Assembly (NCBI GenBank): GCA_949987565.1
Contig: OX465107.1
Span: forward strand, 8,437,721-8,501,720
DNA: 64,000 nt
DNA from: Luidia sarsii
Taxonomy: Eukaryota; Echinodermata; Asteroidea; Paxillosida; Luidiidae
Reading direction: 5' to 3'
Shown: positions 24,122 to 56,197 of the stretch, piece by piece
Layout of the letters: the number at the start of each line of letters is the position of its first letter
Position numbering within the stretch: the stretch's first letter is position 1
The notes under the pieces: model-generated
What the model was told of the DNA's origin: nothing
Databases searched by the model: none
What the model saw: the letters and a program-made list of their open reading frames with translations, nothing else
Position numbers and translations under genes: made by a program

Positions 24122-24531
24122 GTTTGGTTGATCAATCAATCGATCGATTAGTCAGTCAATCAAATAAATAATACATCTATCTATCCACCCATCTGTCTAT
24201 AATTATGTGTCTATATAATTTCCCATCTACCAATCAGTCAATCAATCAATCAATTATCCAACCAAGTACTCGGTCATTTAATCAAACAAAGGCAAAACTA
24301 AAATTTGAACTATAGTAGTAGCAAACGTTTGGTTGATCAATCAATCGATCGATTAGTCAGTCAATCAAATAAATAATACATCTATCTATCCACCCATCTG
24401 TCTATAATTATGTGTCTATATAATTTCCCATCTACCAATCAGTCAATCAATCAATCAATTATCCAACCAAGTACTCGGTCATTTAATCAAACAAAGGCAA
24501 AACTAAAATTTGAACTATAGTAGTAGCAAAC
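24122..24531 (+). repeat. Perfect 205-bp tandem duplication
   Basis: 24122-24326 and 24327-24531 appear identical base for base. Each copy contains ATCAATCAAT and CTATCTATC tetranucleotide runs, which probably promoted the duplication. Identity implies a recent event or an assembly artefact. Confidence 0.9.
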
Positions 24532-25292
24532 AAAACCGCCGATTTAATTTGTTTTTATTTACGATGCGTCAGTCTATGAGTCAATCAACAAATCAGATCA
24601 GTTCTATCTGGGCAGTTTCTGATTCATTCTTCTTTTGAGAAAGTTTCTGCTGTGATCCTAACGTCAGACACTCTGATGCATTTTGGTTTTTTAAGTAAAC
24701 AGTTTTTCAATTATTTTTTTATCGCTTTCTGGAAAGGTACTTTAATTTCTCTCCCCTTTCCTGCCTAACATATTCAGCCAGGCAGCCTATGGCTGTATAT
24801 GTGCTTCATTTTTCCTATACCCATTTCCAAACAGTCCATTAACGCCATCGTTCCGGTCAAACGCCGCCCTAGCCCTCAATTCGTGCCGGCCCAGTACCCG
24901 GCGTGTTCGACTGTAAGTAACCGCCCACCTCCCCCTGCATCTCGCTCGCAGGCTCCTCCACACGCCACCGCCTCATCAAATACACCTCCTTAGCATAATG
25001 TTTCATAAAAGGACTGTGACATTGTAGCGAGGTTGGGGTATAGGGCTACACGCGTCTATGTCTGCGATAGTTTCGTGTGGGTCTTGTGAGCAGCAAGCTC
25101 TGCTGTATAATAGTACAGAAGGCTCATTGGTGACGCTTGGCCAATCTCGGTCGGGACAAACGAGCGCATCTGCAGGCCCCGGGGCGAAGGCAGGCGAGTC
25201 CAGTGGTCGCGGCTCGAACAGAAAATGTCGTGCACTCCTCGTCCTCGGCTGAGTGGTGTACGGAGATTTTACGTCAATGAGGCGATCAATAC
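24532..25292. other. Intergenic, nothing recognised
   Basis: No supportable gene. Two modest frames near 24799 and 25058 lack family resemblance. Confidence 0.45.
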
Positions 25293-25431
25293 GGGCGATT
25301 CACAGTGAAGCGCGCCCTCAAGAGTTGGCAATGCGTGGCCCAATCACAATGCGCGGAATGGCTCGACCTGATTCCGCACACTGTGATTGGCCAAAGCAAA
25401 CTCTTGAGGGCGCACTATTGTGAATCACCCT
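25293..25431. mobile_element. Small fold-back element (MITE-like)
   Basis: Nearly the whole 139 bases is an inverted repeat. Each arm begins GGGYGATTCAC and runs through GCGCCCTCAAGAGT to a central ATTGTGATTGG-type box and GCGGAAT. The arms differ at several positions. It fits a miniature inverted-repeat transposable element; no clear target duplication is seen. Confidence 0.65.
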
Positions 25432-25470
25432 AGAGTCCCTTTATAGTATAGTCTATAAAGGGATTCTAAA
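25432..25470. repeat. Palindrome AGAGTCCCTTTATA/TATAAAGGGATTCT
   Basis: A near-perfect hairpin directly beside the fold-back element. A second related copy (GAGTC...AAAGGGACTC) follows at about 25476-25506, giving nested palindromes. Confidence 0.55.
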
Positions 25471-28430
25471 TCGCCCTAGAGTCTGTATAGGCCCTAAAGG
25501 GACTCTTAATCGCCTGTATTTCCAACGTTGGTCCAAATAGGCCAATCACCTATATAGTAGGCCTTATGGCATTATTGTCCAGCAACAATTCATCAAGCGG
25601 TTTATGTTGCACGAACTAAGAGACTGTTAGAACCGGACCAAGTGTTGCCCAATGGTTTACTGCGAACTGCTTTTGTTCCTCTAATCTTTTGGGCTGTTTT
25701 TTTTCTTCTTCTACCCTCTAGGCCTATTTGTCATTCTGAATGACAACTACACTACTAAATCTATCGGCGGCAAATACTAGAGTGATGCTGTTCGTTGTTT
25801 GATTGTTAATTTTGTCGGATTTTCACCACGACTAGGCTACATGTCCGACTAGGCCGAATCAATTGAGACCTAACAAAAATATGTAATCATACAATCTCTG
25901 TTCATTGATACAGAACAGAAGCTGCAGACGCTTTAATTCTTCTTCGTGGTGAAATCTAATTCCCTCTCTGTTATCGTTCTACTCCAAGAGAGTGTCTACA
26001 AAGTGAAGAGGCTGGAAAGTTGATATTTTGGGGTTTGTTTGTGTTTGTTTGTTTGTTTTCATTCGTCTGCGTCGGTTGCCTTGGCTCGTCCTACACAGGA
26101 GGGCCGGCATCTGTGTCAACATGGCGGCGTCCAGAGTGGCTCTTGGGCTCCGCCGAGACCCACCCGATGCTCCAGCTCACACGGCCCGCTCGTTGCGACG
26201 GTCGAGACGCAATCCAGACCGGGCTGTAGGCTTTTGTTCCTCTAGGAGGGAGTCTTGTTTGCTATTCTCGGGCATAGATTGCTGTGTTCACGTGATTTTT
26301 CACAGCCTTGTCTAAGGCGGTCTCTCCGGTGCGTATAATACGCACGCAAACCTCGGCACAACGGCACTACCACGCCGGATCCAAGCTGTACGGTACAACG
26401 GCACGCAAGCCTCGCCGCTGCCATCCTACACACTACGGTCTTTGTGCGTACATGACGTACGAGCGTGTACGCAGCCGTACGCATGCAAGCTACGTCGGGC
26501 AAGGGAAAGGCGCACGCAAGCTAATGTATTATGAGCGGAGGATGGGACTGCAATTCGGATATCACTCGCAACGGTATTGCGCAAAGCACCATACAGCATT
26601 TTCCCGATTTAGATTTCTATATCGCCGGCCAACGACTTGATCAAGGCTAGATTATTCAGTGTTCATGTGACGTGGCATCATCAATCTACCCCCCCCCCCA
26701 AAGAAAGGGTCAAAGTCAAACGTCACTTCCTACCGAGGTCACACTCGTTCCCTTAGCGCTGGTTCACGCTACTAATGTAGGAGCCCAATCGTTCGCGCTG
26801 TGAGCACAGTACATACAGGCCTAAAGACGTTTTTCAACATGAATCCATGGCGATATTAAATGATTGCTTTCTTCGCTGCATCATGCACACGCACCCGTGA
26901 AAGACAACACTGTTGTTGTTTTGGAGTTTTTGTTGTCGTTGTCGTTGAAGCCTTTTTCAAAGCCCTGGCAAAGGTTAAGCCGGTTCTCTGGGTAGCGTGG
27001 CGAGACGTTATGACTTTGACAGCGAAGAACAGAGAGGTATCGAAACAGCTTAATCCCACGGTCTGCCTCTCTCTGCAATTCCCTTCCCTGTTCATGTTTC
27101 CCACCCTCGTATGATCTTGTTGCGAAACATTCTTGCGTTCCCTTTGAAAGTTCGTCTGCGGCTGGATGGGCGATTGGAATTTAAGTCATGCTTTAGTTCT
27201 TTTCCTTTATAAGTCCGTTACTGTATTGTGCTCCACGCAGTTAGTCTATACAAGCGCCGTCGGCAACGCCCAACGTTCGCTATTCGTTCACTATGTTACT
27301 CTATGTTCAGTTGAGTTGTATTCATACACTGAGACCCAGAATTGGTCTTCGTATCGTTCGTTCAGTTCGTCCTCGTCGATCACGGTAGTATTTAGCTCTC
27401 TTTCAAGAGGAATGTCAATTCATATCTCCAGCCTTCCTGAGACCTCCTTCTTTCATTAGCCCTTAGAAATGAACATCGGAATTAATGTCAATGTGGACGT
27501 GGACTCATGACCAAAATGACGGTCCATAAATGCGAGCCTGGATGAAACCCTACACCGTTTTACCTTTTCGTAATCGGCAGAAGAGAACAATCGCCAACTC
27601 GGTCACCATCACTCAGCCAAAGTAAATCTCTGTTCCGCTTCTTCTTTTTTTGTTAAATTGTGTTCTTATTGACCCAGTTATAAAGCCAGCAGATTCCCTT
27701 TTTGGAAACACGACTTGCCCATCGGGGGAAAATCAGCAGAGGTCGCTCTCGTCACTACCCACGATCGCGACCCACATCAAAACGTACAAGAGGATAAGGA
27801 GGCGGAGGCTATGATTGAACTATAGACACAGTGCAAGTAATAAGACAAGTAGAGTGACCTCTCGCCTTGCACCGCAGCAGTACCATCAGGTTTTGCCGTT
27901 ATTTCACGAAAGCATGTAGGTTCGGGTTGGGCGTTTTCCGTGGGTTGCTGGGATTGGGCTCGTGACAGCCTTCTGACCTGGGATGATATTCGCGGCGTCG
28001 TATAGGGGTTGACGTGCGTCGGGGATGACGTAACTATAGCCAACTCCCCGGGGCCTCCGAGACGGGAGCGTGGAACCATCCACTGCACCGCTCCAAATCA
28101 GCTTCCGTATAGGCCGTATAGGCCATGTGTGACTTCACGTCCGGTCGTTCCTGACGGATACGGCAAGCCTTACAGTTTCGGTGACGGTATACTGGAACGT
28201 GTAGCTTGAACCTTTATTCTCTTAGACTCATTTGCTGTTCCGGTTTTTGCGAGTGAAACAAGATCTCATCTGACACGTGATGTTTCCCCAATGATTTGCC
28301 ACGCGCATTTCTGAGCGCTCCTAGTGCAACGTTTTGAGGTCCCGAATCTTCCGATTTCACACAAAAACCGAAACATAGAACCCCCTTTCCATTATATATT
28401 TGTGGGTTAGCAGTCTAAGACCACCTGTAA
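25471..28430. other. Intergenic, nothing recognised
   Basis: About 3 kb without a supportable gene. Several overlapping frames near 26020-26640 and 26856-27114 do not resemble known proteins. Clustered ACGCAAGC and CGTACG words near 26330-26520 give a weak internal repetition. A poly-C run lies near 26690. Confidence 0.4.
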
Positions 28431-28431
28431 T

Positions 28432-28491
28432 AACAAGTTGTGAGTCCACACTTATATGATAATCAGCTCGGCGGAGCCATCTTGTCTGGGG
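28432..28491 (-). repeat. Dispersed repeat, inverted partner of 31838-31905
   Basis: This 60-base segment is repeated in reverse orientation at 31838-31905, sharing ACAAGTTGTG, TGATAATCA and CTCGGCGGAGCCATCTTG. The two could be independent copies or the ends of one 3.5 kb element. Confidence 0.7.
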
Positions 28492-28587
28492 TCAGTGTGC
28501 CCCCCCCCCCCTTTCGAGAGGTATATACCGCGGTACAATGGGACGGAGCAAAACCTGTTACGAACAAGGTTTTTAGATTATACTGTA

Positions 28588-29062
28588 ATATGTGACCCGG
28601 CACAGCGACATGAGGAATATCCCACCAAAACACTTTTCGAGTAAACAACGCCTGAAGTCAAAGTATCTTCTCAATTCGATAAAAATCAATTTTTGTTTGT
28701 TTGTATTTTCGGAAAGTTAATGTATTGGAGGATATTATGTTCAAAGGATTTTTCCGATATCCGTCTCTAAATGTTGGAAAACGAGGATTTCGGGGGAGTG
28801 TTTGTGTACTGTTTTCATGAAAAATATGTAAAGTTCCTGCCTTTTTGAATGGCCGCTTTCGAGGAGTTAGACTGGTGCTGCTATATTGTGTTTGTTACCA
28901 AATGAACGAGCGAAGTCCCCTTGTTCTATTTACAACAAAGTTCACACGGAAATAATTCTGATATCATTTGAACGCTAATTGTATACTCTTTCACATCATT
29001 AGAAAATCTCAAAATCTCAAAAGTGGGGGTTATTTCTCATTATGCTGTTCCGGGTCACATAT
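28588..29062. mobile_element. Non-autonomous DNA element with TGTGACCCGG ends
   Basis: Inverted termini of about 25 bases: ATATGTGACCCGG at the left and its reverse complement CCGGGTCACATAT at the right. The match continues inward through ACAGC and TGAG. Both ends abut TA, consistent with a TA target duplication as in Tc1/mariner-like elements. The 475-base interior has no coding content. Confidence 0.7.
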
Positions 29063-29110
29063 GAAGTTTGCGTAGATGACAATCTCTCATTGAACGCGGT
29101 AGCCACCACA

Positions 29111-29440
29111 CGAACTCGAACATATCGGAGCTTCAGTGGCGGGTATAGACATTCCATACTATGGTAAGAGTCGCTGGTTGCTTAGATGGATTGACGTATG
29201 GACGGTCGGACGAATTCGACCATCTCGGAGGTCCAGTGGTATAGACATTCCGCACTATAGTAAGAGTCGCTGGTTGGTTGGATGGATTGACGGATGGATC
29301 AGACGGACCAATGTGCGGACCGACGGACGAACTCGACCGCCTCGAAGGTCCATTGGTATAGCCTACATATTCCGCACTACGGGAGTCGCTGGTTGGTCGG
29401 ATGAATTGACGGATGGATGTCCGGACGGACGGACGAATAC
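29111..29440 (+). repeat. Three imperfect tandem units of about 100-117 bp
   Basis: Units start near 29111, 29211 and 29328, each with CGAAYTCGA, GTATAGACATTCC or a variant, AGAGTCGCTGG and GATGGATTGACG. The units differ by substitutions and small indels. They also contain GGACGGACGGA runs. Open frames on both strands here follow from the repetition. Confidence 0.75.
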
Positions 29441-31290
29441 ACGAGCGGTCCCCTCGTCCGTTATGAGTCACTAATGGCCGGTCATTGCCGCGGACTGTTA
29501 TCGATTCCCCTGATCAGCACGACGACTGGCATACATTATACTGGCCTTGCTCTGAGCTGGTGTCGGTGAGACAGAAATTGGGGGCTGCTGTTCGGGAGGG
29601 GAGATGATGGCGAAGATGCCTCCTCTGTACCACCAGATCAATAATATTCTTAAAGCCATACCCCGGAGCAGACCTCCGCTATGTCTCCGCATCCCGCCGA
29701 GAAAACACCCACTCCCCTCACCACCACACTCCCTTGAAACAACCACTGGAGTCCCGCCCGGCCTCGAGGGGAATGCACGACCGTCGGGTCCGCTGGAAGA
29801 AGACGAAACTCATTCATGAACTCACCAGCCGCAACTTGCACCGCACACCGATCAGGAAGGGGGATTACTCCCTTCGTTTCACGCCTGACCTAGAATTCCT
29901 CGGACGAATAAGGGCTAATTAATCAGCCGTAATTGATCCGGCCCGGACGGTACATTTTCGGATCTGAACAACTGTTAATCACTTGCACTGACGAGGGCTG
30001 CCGGCGCCGAGTGCTGAATATTAGGGACCCTGTGGGATTCGGTGAATCACACACGGCGGCACTTTTTACAGCTCTTAAGTTTACTTCTGTCTCGTCTATT
30101 TCTCTCCTTTTTTCATATTCATGCTGACGTTCTGATCCTGACAGGGCTTTCATTGACCGTTGGCCATTCTATCCTTGAGGCAGGATCTTCCATGGTCGGA
30201 CCCTGTAAATATATAAGATACGTGACACAATAATCTGGAATAGTCTGGATGATTCCATAAAATCATCACCCACTCTCTATATCTTTATCAAAAAAATAAA
30301 AACGCATCTTTTAAATGCATACAATTGAACAAAATCAGGGACAACATTTAACCGTCTTGCTTTAAAGGCCCAATACAACATTGCTATAGGTCACAAGATT
30401 GCCACAATTGTTTGTGTGTTAAACCATAAAAAATCCCCAAAAGCAATACTGCGAAGGTTTTATAGTTCAAAATCTGAGAAAGTAGAAAAATGCGAAAGAC
30501 TGTCACGGTTTACTCATCGTTGTGTAGTGTAAGAAATAGTTTATTAATCGTGAGTATGAACTATTTGTCGGTGTTTGAGTGAAGATTTCTCTAAAAGTAC
30601 AACAATTCTTACATCTGTAAATGTGTTTGTTTGTTTTTTCATTGAGTGTGTGTCTTTCTTGTCCCATTTCTTGTCTTGCTATTTGTCTGTCCCATAGGCC
30701 AGGAAACAAAAGCTTTTGCTTCACTCTATGCATAAATGCTGCCAACTTAGTTATCGATTATATTTCTGCATTGATAATCTTATATTTCATCACATTCTTG
30801 TATTGTATTGTATTCAATTACAGTGAATTGTGCAAACTAGTGGGAACATTGAAATTTGACGTTAGGCCTATGTTATGTTATGCACACTTTTTTATCATTC
30901 AGTCAGTCAGTGAACTTCCGTCCCTTTGTGAAAACGCAGACGATTTTTGGAGCACTGTGATTGATACCGTGATATTAATGTTGCGACTTTGATCCGACAT
31001 TAATTTCAAGGATGAAGTGAAGATCAGAGGGCTTGGGATCAAAGAGCTTTTACTCATCCAAGATCAGCACGGCACATTACACACATTGATTGCACATGAG
31101 TCGGGCAAGATTGAAATGACTTTCCGCTCATGCACCGGAATGTTTGAAAAATGAAGTTCTAGTACTAGTACCGCACTGGAGGCGGACAAAACGGTTTGCA
31201 ATTCCATGAAGAATCCTCGATGTTCAATTATATCTCTATTTTCAAGGAAAGAAAAGGGTAGGGAAACTACTTGAAAAAGATTGAAGAAAT
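29441..31290. other. Intergenic, nothing recognised
   Basis: No supportable gene. A proline-rich frame at 29604-29819 and one at 30621-30992 lack family resemblance. Confidence 0.4.
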
Positions 31291-31293
31291 TTA

Positions 31294-31366
31294 GCTAGAC
31301 CGTGACTTGAACCCAAGACCTCTCCGTACCAGCGCTCTAACCACATGCACTGTCTTACCCCATCGA
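31294..31366 (-). repeat. tRNA-derived SINE head
   Basis: On the minus strand an A-box-like GTGGTTAGAGCGCTGG is followed by a B-box-like GGGTTCAAGTC at the usual spacing. The ends do not pair as an acceptor stem, so this is a SINE rather than a tRNA gene. Confidence 0.55.
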
Positions 31367-31837
31367 GTGATGGCCTTCACAAAATAATCAACTACCATTG
31401 CTTGGCGCGCGCGCACCAGTCAGAAGCCTTCCGTCACTACAGTATAATTATTATTTGCAATTATCACAAACTCGTTTTCATTCAGACTCGGATGCAAACA
31501 ACATTATTGTACGTGTTATGAACCTGACTGCAGCAGTTCGGGAATCACAAAAAAAATTAATGATGAAGCTTTTTAAATCGATTTTCGAACAAACGAAAGG
31601 TCAGGAGACTGACTTTTCCAAACAAAATTATGTGGAAAAAGCAGCGGATTGCTCAGCTGGAGTAGAGTGAGATAGAAAGAGTAAAAAGGGCGGTGTCGGC
31701 GGAGGGTTGAAGAAGGTTGACCAGATGTAACGAGAACTTAAGCTCCATGTTTCTTAAATCCACCAAACGGTTTATTTTGTTAAATTTTGTACAATCACTC
31801 ATAAATTTAAGGGACCTTTAATAGAGCTTCACGGTTG

Positions 31838-31905
31838 CAGGACACCAAGATGGCTCCGCCGAGTTGATTATCATGAAGACAGTGTGGACCCACAACTTGT
31901 TTTTA
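31838..31905 (+). repeat. Dispersed repeat, inverted partner of 28432-28491
   Basis: Contains CAAGATGGCTCCGCCGAGTT and ends CCCACAACTTGTTTTTAATAA, the reverse complement of the segment at 28432-28491 with scattered changes. Confidence 0.7.
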
Positions 31906-32481
31906 ATAAGAGCCTTTGGAGTCTAATCAACTGATATAATGATTGTAGAATATGACTGATGCTTAAGAAATTCTTGGGGTTCAATGTTTAATTTTGTATG
32001 TAATGCGTACCAAATTTTGGGTGGTAATTATCAGAAAATCCAATCGGCTAAGAGCAAAAAGATTGAAAAGAATATGCGAAATGAAGGTCCAAATTTTAAT
32101 TATACCAAGAAGAAGTAAGAAGCCTTTTTGTGTGGAATTGTTTGCCTCAAAAGTTTGTTATGTTGTGTTCTGTAGGCTAATAGTATAAGAGCAACCGCTG
32201 ATCTACCTATAACCCGAGCACTGCATCACTACTCCGTGTACAATGAAGTGCGCCCTCTATAGATGGGTTTCGCAATACCTGTTCGGAGCCCTGACTTATT
32301 GTATGTAAACATAAGCGCATTTCCCTACTGAAAAGCACAATTGCTAGACCAGGCGCCCGTCTTTTAAAAAGCATCGTGTGTGCACCGTATGGTACTGCGG
32401 TAGAAACTAAATAGTGTGGAGGGCATTTTTCATCATTATTTTCAGCATTTCAGGGTACCGCGTTGCGATAAAAGGGTCACG

Positions 32482-52586
<20,105 letters not shown>

Positions 52587-52605
52587 TGTTAGTGCACCAT
52601 TCCAT

Positions 52606-52611
52606 ATTAAA
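52606..52611 (+). terminator. UBA5: Candidate polyadenylation signal of UBA5
   Basis: ATTAAA, the commonest variant of AATAAA, lies 20 bases after the UBA5 stop codon. Using it would give a very short 3' untranslated region; a later signal could also be used. Confidence 0.45.
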
Positions 52612-53098
52612 AGCCTTTTCTCACTACGCAGCTTATGACCCCGCCAATGATTCACACGACACTCGTTTCCTCACTCAGGGAATGTGCTCTCTCTAATTAA
52701 CTACCGCTTAATTCCCCCGGGAATTACTTTGACCTTGAGTGTCAAACCCAGCATGCACTGCCGGTCTTGGTCACAGTACACAACAATGGGATTAGTAAAC
52801 CCACGCCTTGGAATCATACTTGTTCCTGTTCCTTGTTCCTGCTTAAACTCTGGCTTTGAGCGGTTACCCTTGTGGTTATGCCATTCCCCTGGAATTTGCC
52901 AGAGTAAGTCATTGTAGTGTGAAAGGGGCCATGTCTATTTCCCGTGAGCTTCCTGGGGAAATTGATGCAGTGTGAAGAGGCCTATAAAAGTATTTATTGT
53001 GTCAGTTGGCCAACAGCTATGCTGCAGAATTCCTAAATTATGCGAGTGATATAAGTCTAATTAGAATTCTATCAATAACAATGAAGTACAAGATGAAG
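52612..53098. other. Spacer between UBA5 and the DIRS element
   Basis: No gene seen. It may hold part of the UBA5 3' untranslated region. Confidence 0.5.
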
Positions 53099-53187
53099 AG
53101 GGTTAGCATAATCCTGGTGCTCGGGCAGAGACATCACACAAAAGATATTCAAAGTCCATTCAAATCGAAATAAGAAAGCGGTCTCAG
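53099..53187 (+). repeat. DIRS inverted terminal repeat, left in window
   Basis: Matches the reverse complement of about 57154-57241 over almost its whole length with scattered changes. It lies downstream of the recombinase gene. Confidence 0.8.
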
Positions 53188-53210
53188 TGTGGGTGCAAAC
53201 TTTGGATCCT

Positions 53211-54105
53211 CTACTGGTTTGAAATATAATTCCTAAAGGTCCTGGCATTGGACCAGTTGGCTTTAGACATAATTTCCTGAATGGAAACACCTTGGACAAA
53301 GGAGGAACTGGCTGCACTACGATAACTGTGAGCCGAAAAAATCAAGGTATTAATACCTGCTTTGGATACAGTATTCTTAAGCCACCTGGCTAGAGTAGAA
53401 GTAGTTACTTTTTTTGGAGGTTGTTCAGTTGATATAAAGAGCTTAGTCTCACCATTCGCCTGACGAAAAGGTTTTGTTCTTGCAAGATATTCCTTGAAAG
53501 TCAAAAACACGCAAAGGCTCTTATTCAGAGGGTAAATGGGAAACACAACTGTCTGAGTTGCATTACTTCTTCTAGTAGACAATGTTTTCAGTAAATCCAT
53601 TATCTGAAAAACTGTTTTGTCATCAGAAACTTCCATGTACGCAAAATATCAAGGAAACTAAGGGTTTGTATCCTCTGTGAGCTGTGACCAGTGCTGCGAG
53701 TGAAACTAATTTCTCGCTTAAAAGTGGCATCTTGAGTTTTTCGTTACTCTCGAGCAAGCATAGGTAATCCAAAACTTGGGACACTTGCCATGTGCTTGTG
53801 TATCTCGGTCTAGGGGGGTTTTCATTGAAGACTCCCTTTAATAAACGCACCACCATTGGGTGTTTTCCAACTGGATCATTGAAAGCCGTCCACGGGAGGC
53901 AATACTGAAGACAAAGCTGATCTGTATGAATTGATAGTCATATAACTTTTGCCTAAGGACTGCTGATGAGCCAAAAGTTTAAGATGGTTGATACAGATAC
54001 TCTAAGTGGATCAGTCGATTGTTGATTGCACCAACATAGCCATATCTTCCAGGCTGACTCAAATTGTCTATTTGTGCTGTCTATTTGTGCTGTGCTGCCT
54101 GCTGC
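53211..54105 (-). pseudogene. DIRS tyrosine recombinase, frameshifted
   Basis: Pieces in different frames form the recombinase. The N-terminal SAM-like part (about 54084-53953) reads STNRQFESAWKIWLCW. The next piece (53856 to about 53640) has VVRLLKGVFNENPPRPRY and contains AHRG, a candidate first catalytic arginine. The last piece (53636-53211) has MEVSDDKTVFQI, the H-x2-R motif in SAHSYRSAA, and the terminal tyrosine in FRNYISN. The R-H-R-Y residues are therefore all present, but at least one frameshift near 53640 breaks the frame. Confidence 0.8.
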
Positions 54106-54309
54106 ATGCCAACGTTCGTCGAGATGACCCAGGCGACTAGCTTCAGGTTGGGCACGGGAGTGGGATGAGGATCCTGACAGTTCCTGGGAAGAAGAAGTGG
54201 TGGGGAGATCAGGCATTGTAGTATGAGTGGGAACCACAGTTGTGCCCGCCACAGTGGGGCGTTGAGGAGCACCATCTTGCATTATATTTTTGACGCTACT
54301 CGGGCCGAA

Positions 54310-54880
54310 CTCGGCTTGAGACATTGTGACCACGGGTGTTTGCAATGTTAGACATTCTCTGTTGCCATCCAGCCCTATCCTGGGCAGCACGAACCGCCTG
54401 GTCGTGTTGGAGGCCGATGGCGTTGAGGTCGTCTATGATCTGTGATATGTAGATGCAGCGCAGGCTTCCACCCTGCCGAAAGGGTTCTGATGGTTGGTTA
54501 AGTGGGTTCAGTAAGACAGCGAGAGGCACCTCTGTTCTCCGTAGTACATGGCCAACTTAGTGGAGGCGTTTTTCATCAGGGTTGTTGTGGCAGGAGCTAT
54601 GCCTGTCGGTGTTTGTTATTTGTGCAGGAAAGTGTACACCAAGGCAGTAGCGCATAAGAGCACGATGGGAAGCATCCAGTTTCTTGGCCAAGGTGTCGGG
54701 AATCGCTAGAGCATCACAACTGTAGATTGTGGATTTAAACAGCTGCATTTTGGCCTTATCGCTGGCTGTTCCGTTCCACAAAGGTGTGAGTTTTCGGGCT
54801 GCGACCCATGCCAGCTGCCGCCATCGCTGAATGGCACTTCTACTCTCTGCCACGTTGCAGAAGTTGTGAAGGACCCTAGA
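54310..54880 (-). pseudogene. RTE-like LINE fragment nested in the DIRS element
   Basis: Minus-strand translation gives KMQLFKSTIYSCDALAIPDT and then KKLDASHRALMRYCLGVHFP, followed after frame changes by GHVLRRTEVPLAVLLN and QDRAGWQQRMSN. This is the C-terminal end of an RTE/Craft-type LINE. It interrupts the DIRS region after the WRQDPKAKATDAF part of RNase H. The DIRS sequence resumes near 54300. Confidence 0.68.
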
Positions 54881-56197
54881 AAGGAGACAAAAAGGTGGGG
54901 AAATATAGGGCTTGAATGAGACCCAAGAGATAGAAAAGGCATCCGTAGCCTTTGCTTTGGGGTCTTGTCTCCAGGACACATAAGATGGCAACTTCTTATT
55001 CATTCCCGTGGCGAAAAGATCAATATCTGGAAAAATGGGTAACTCTGCCAAATTTTCGGGGAAAAAGTTCTTGTAGAATATTCAATTATTTATTCATATC
55101 CCAACGGAATAGACCGTCTGCTTCAAAGTTTTCCCTACCTGCTAGGTGGGAGGCAGAAAGCCAAATATTCCGACAAACCCAAATAGATGAGTGAAGTTTG
55201 TGGAAGCACGCTGGATTTGTCCCAGTTTATGACGAAACCTAAAGATGATAACCGAGAAATTACAAGATTTGTGTTCTGAATACTCTCTTTAACAGAGCGT
55301 GCGAAAATCAAAATGTTATCCAAGTAAATCATTACTCGCATACCCATACTTCTTAATGAGGCTAAGACTGGTCTCATTAAATTCTTTAAAAACTCTTGGT
55401 GCTGAGCTAAGCCCAAACAGTAAACATTGAAAACAAAAGTACTCATTATTCCACTTACAGCTTTGGTATCTCTGATGTTCTTTATGGATAGGAATGGAAA
55501 AGTATGCACCTTTGAGGACTAGTGATGTGAGATACCGGTAGTCACATTCTCTCAGAAGTTCTTTGACGTCCTTAAACGTTTCCATCTTTAAATAGTCGTA
55601 TTTCACAAATACGTTTAATGGTTTCAGATTAATAATCGGGCGGAGGTCCCTCGATTTCTTTGGAATTCTAAAAATTGTTGAAGGAACTGAATATCTCCCT
55701 TTGGGGATTTTTCGAATCGCTTCCTTTGGAAGAAAAGACAGCACTTCCTTGTTAATGGTTTCTTCATCTACTGGAGAAATAGATAAGTTACGAGGCCAAG
55801 TGTTTTGATGAGGTAGCTGACTGAAAACGACCTTATAGCCAGAAATTGTGTCCATGATCCATGGATCACCAGTAACTTTAGACCACGCCTCTCTATACAA
55901 TCTCAGTCTTCCTGCACGAGGAAGTGAACTTACTAGTTTTTTGCCGATGGTTGTGGTCTTTGGAAATGTGAGGGCACCCGGGGCTTGCTTGGCAGGGGCC
56001 GGGATACCGGATGCTGTCGGTCGAAAGGGTTGACGATGGACCCAAGGTCGGTCCGTAGACCGGTTACCAGATCGATCTCCGGTCCGCTGATAACAACGGT
56101 AAGAAGCAACTCGTCGGTTGTTGAAGGAGGCATGGTGTGGCCTGTTGGATGAGTGGACCTTCTGTCCTACTACAATGTAGATAGGAATTGCCCACAC
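54881..56197 (-). pseudogene. DIRS reverse transcriptase/RNase H, inactive
   Basis: The RT region shows YSVPSTIFRIPKKSRDLRPI, then LKGAYFSIPIH, then FQCLLFGLSSAPRVF, and in another frame MRVMIYLDNILIFARS followed by LGFVINWDKSSVLP. Motif A has G where DIRS enzymes carry the catalytic D (LKDAY), and motif C reads YLDN instead of YLDD. A frameshift lies near 55380. RNase H-like sequence follows (PDIDLFATGMNKKLPSYVSW) and is cut by the nested LINE. Confidence 0.8.
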
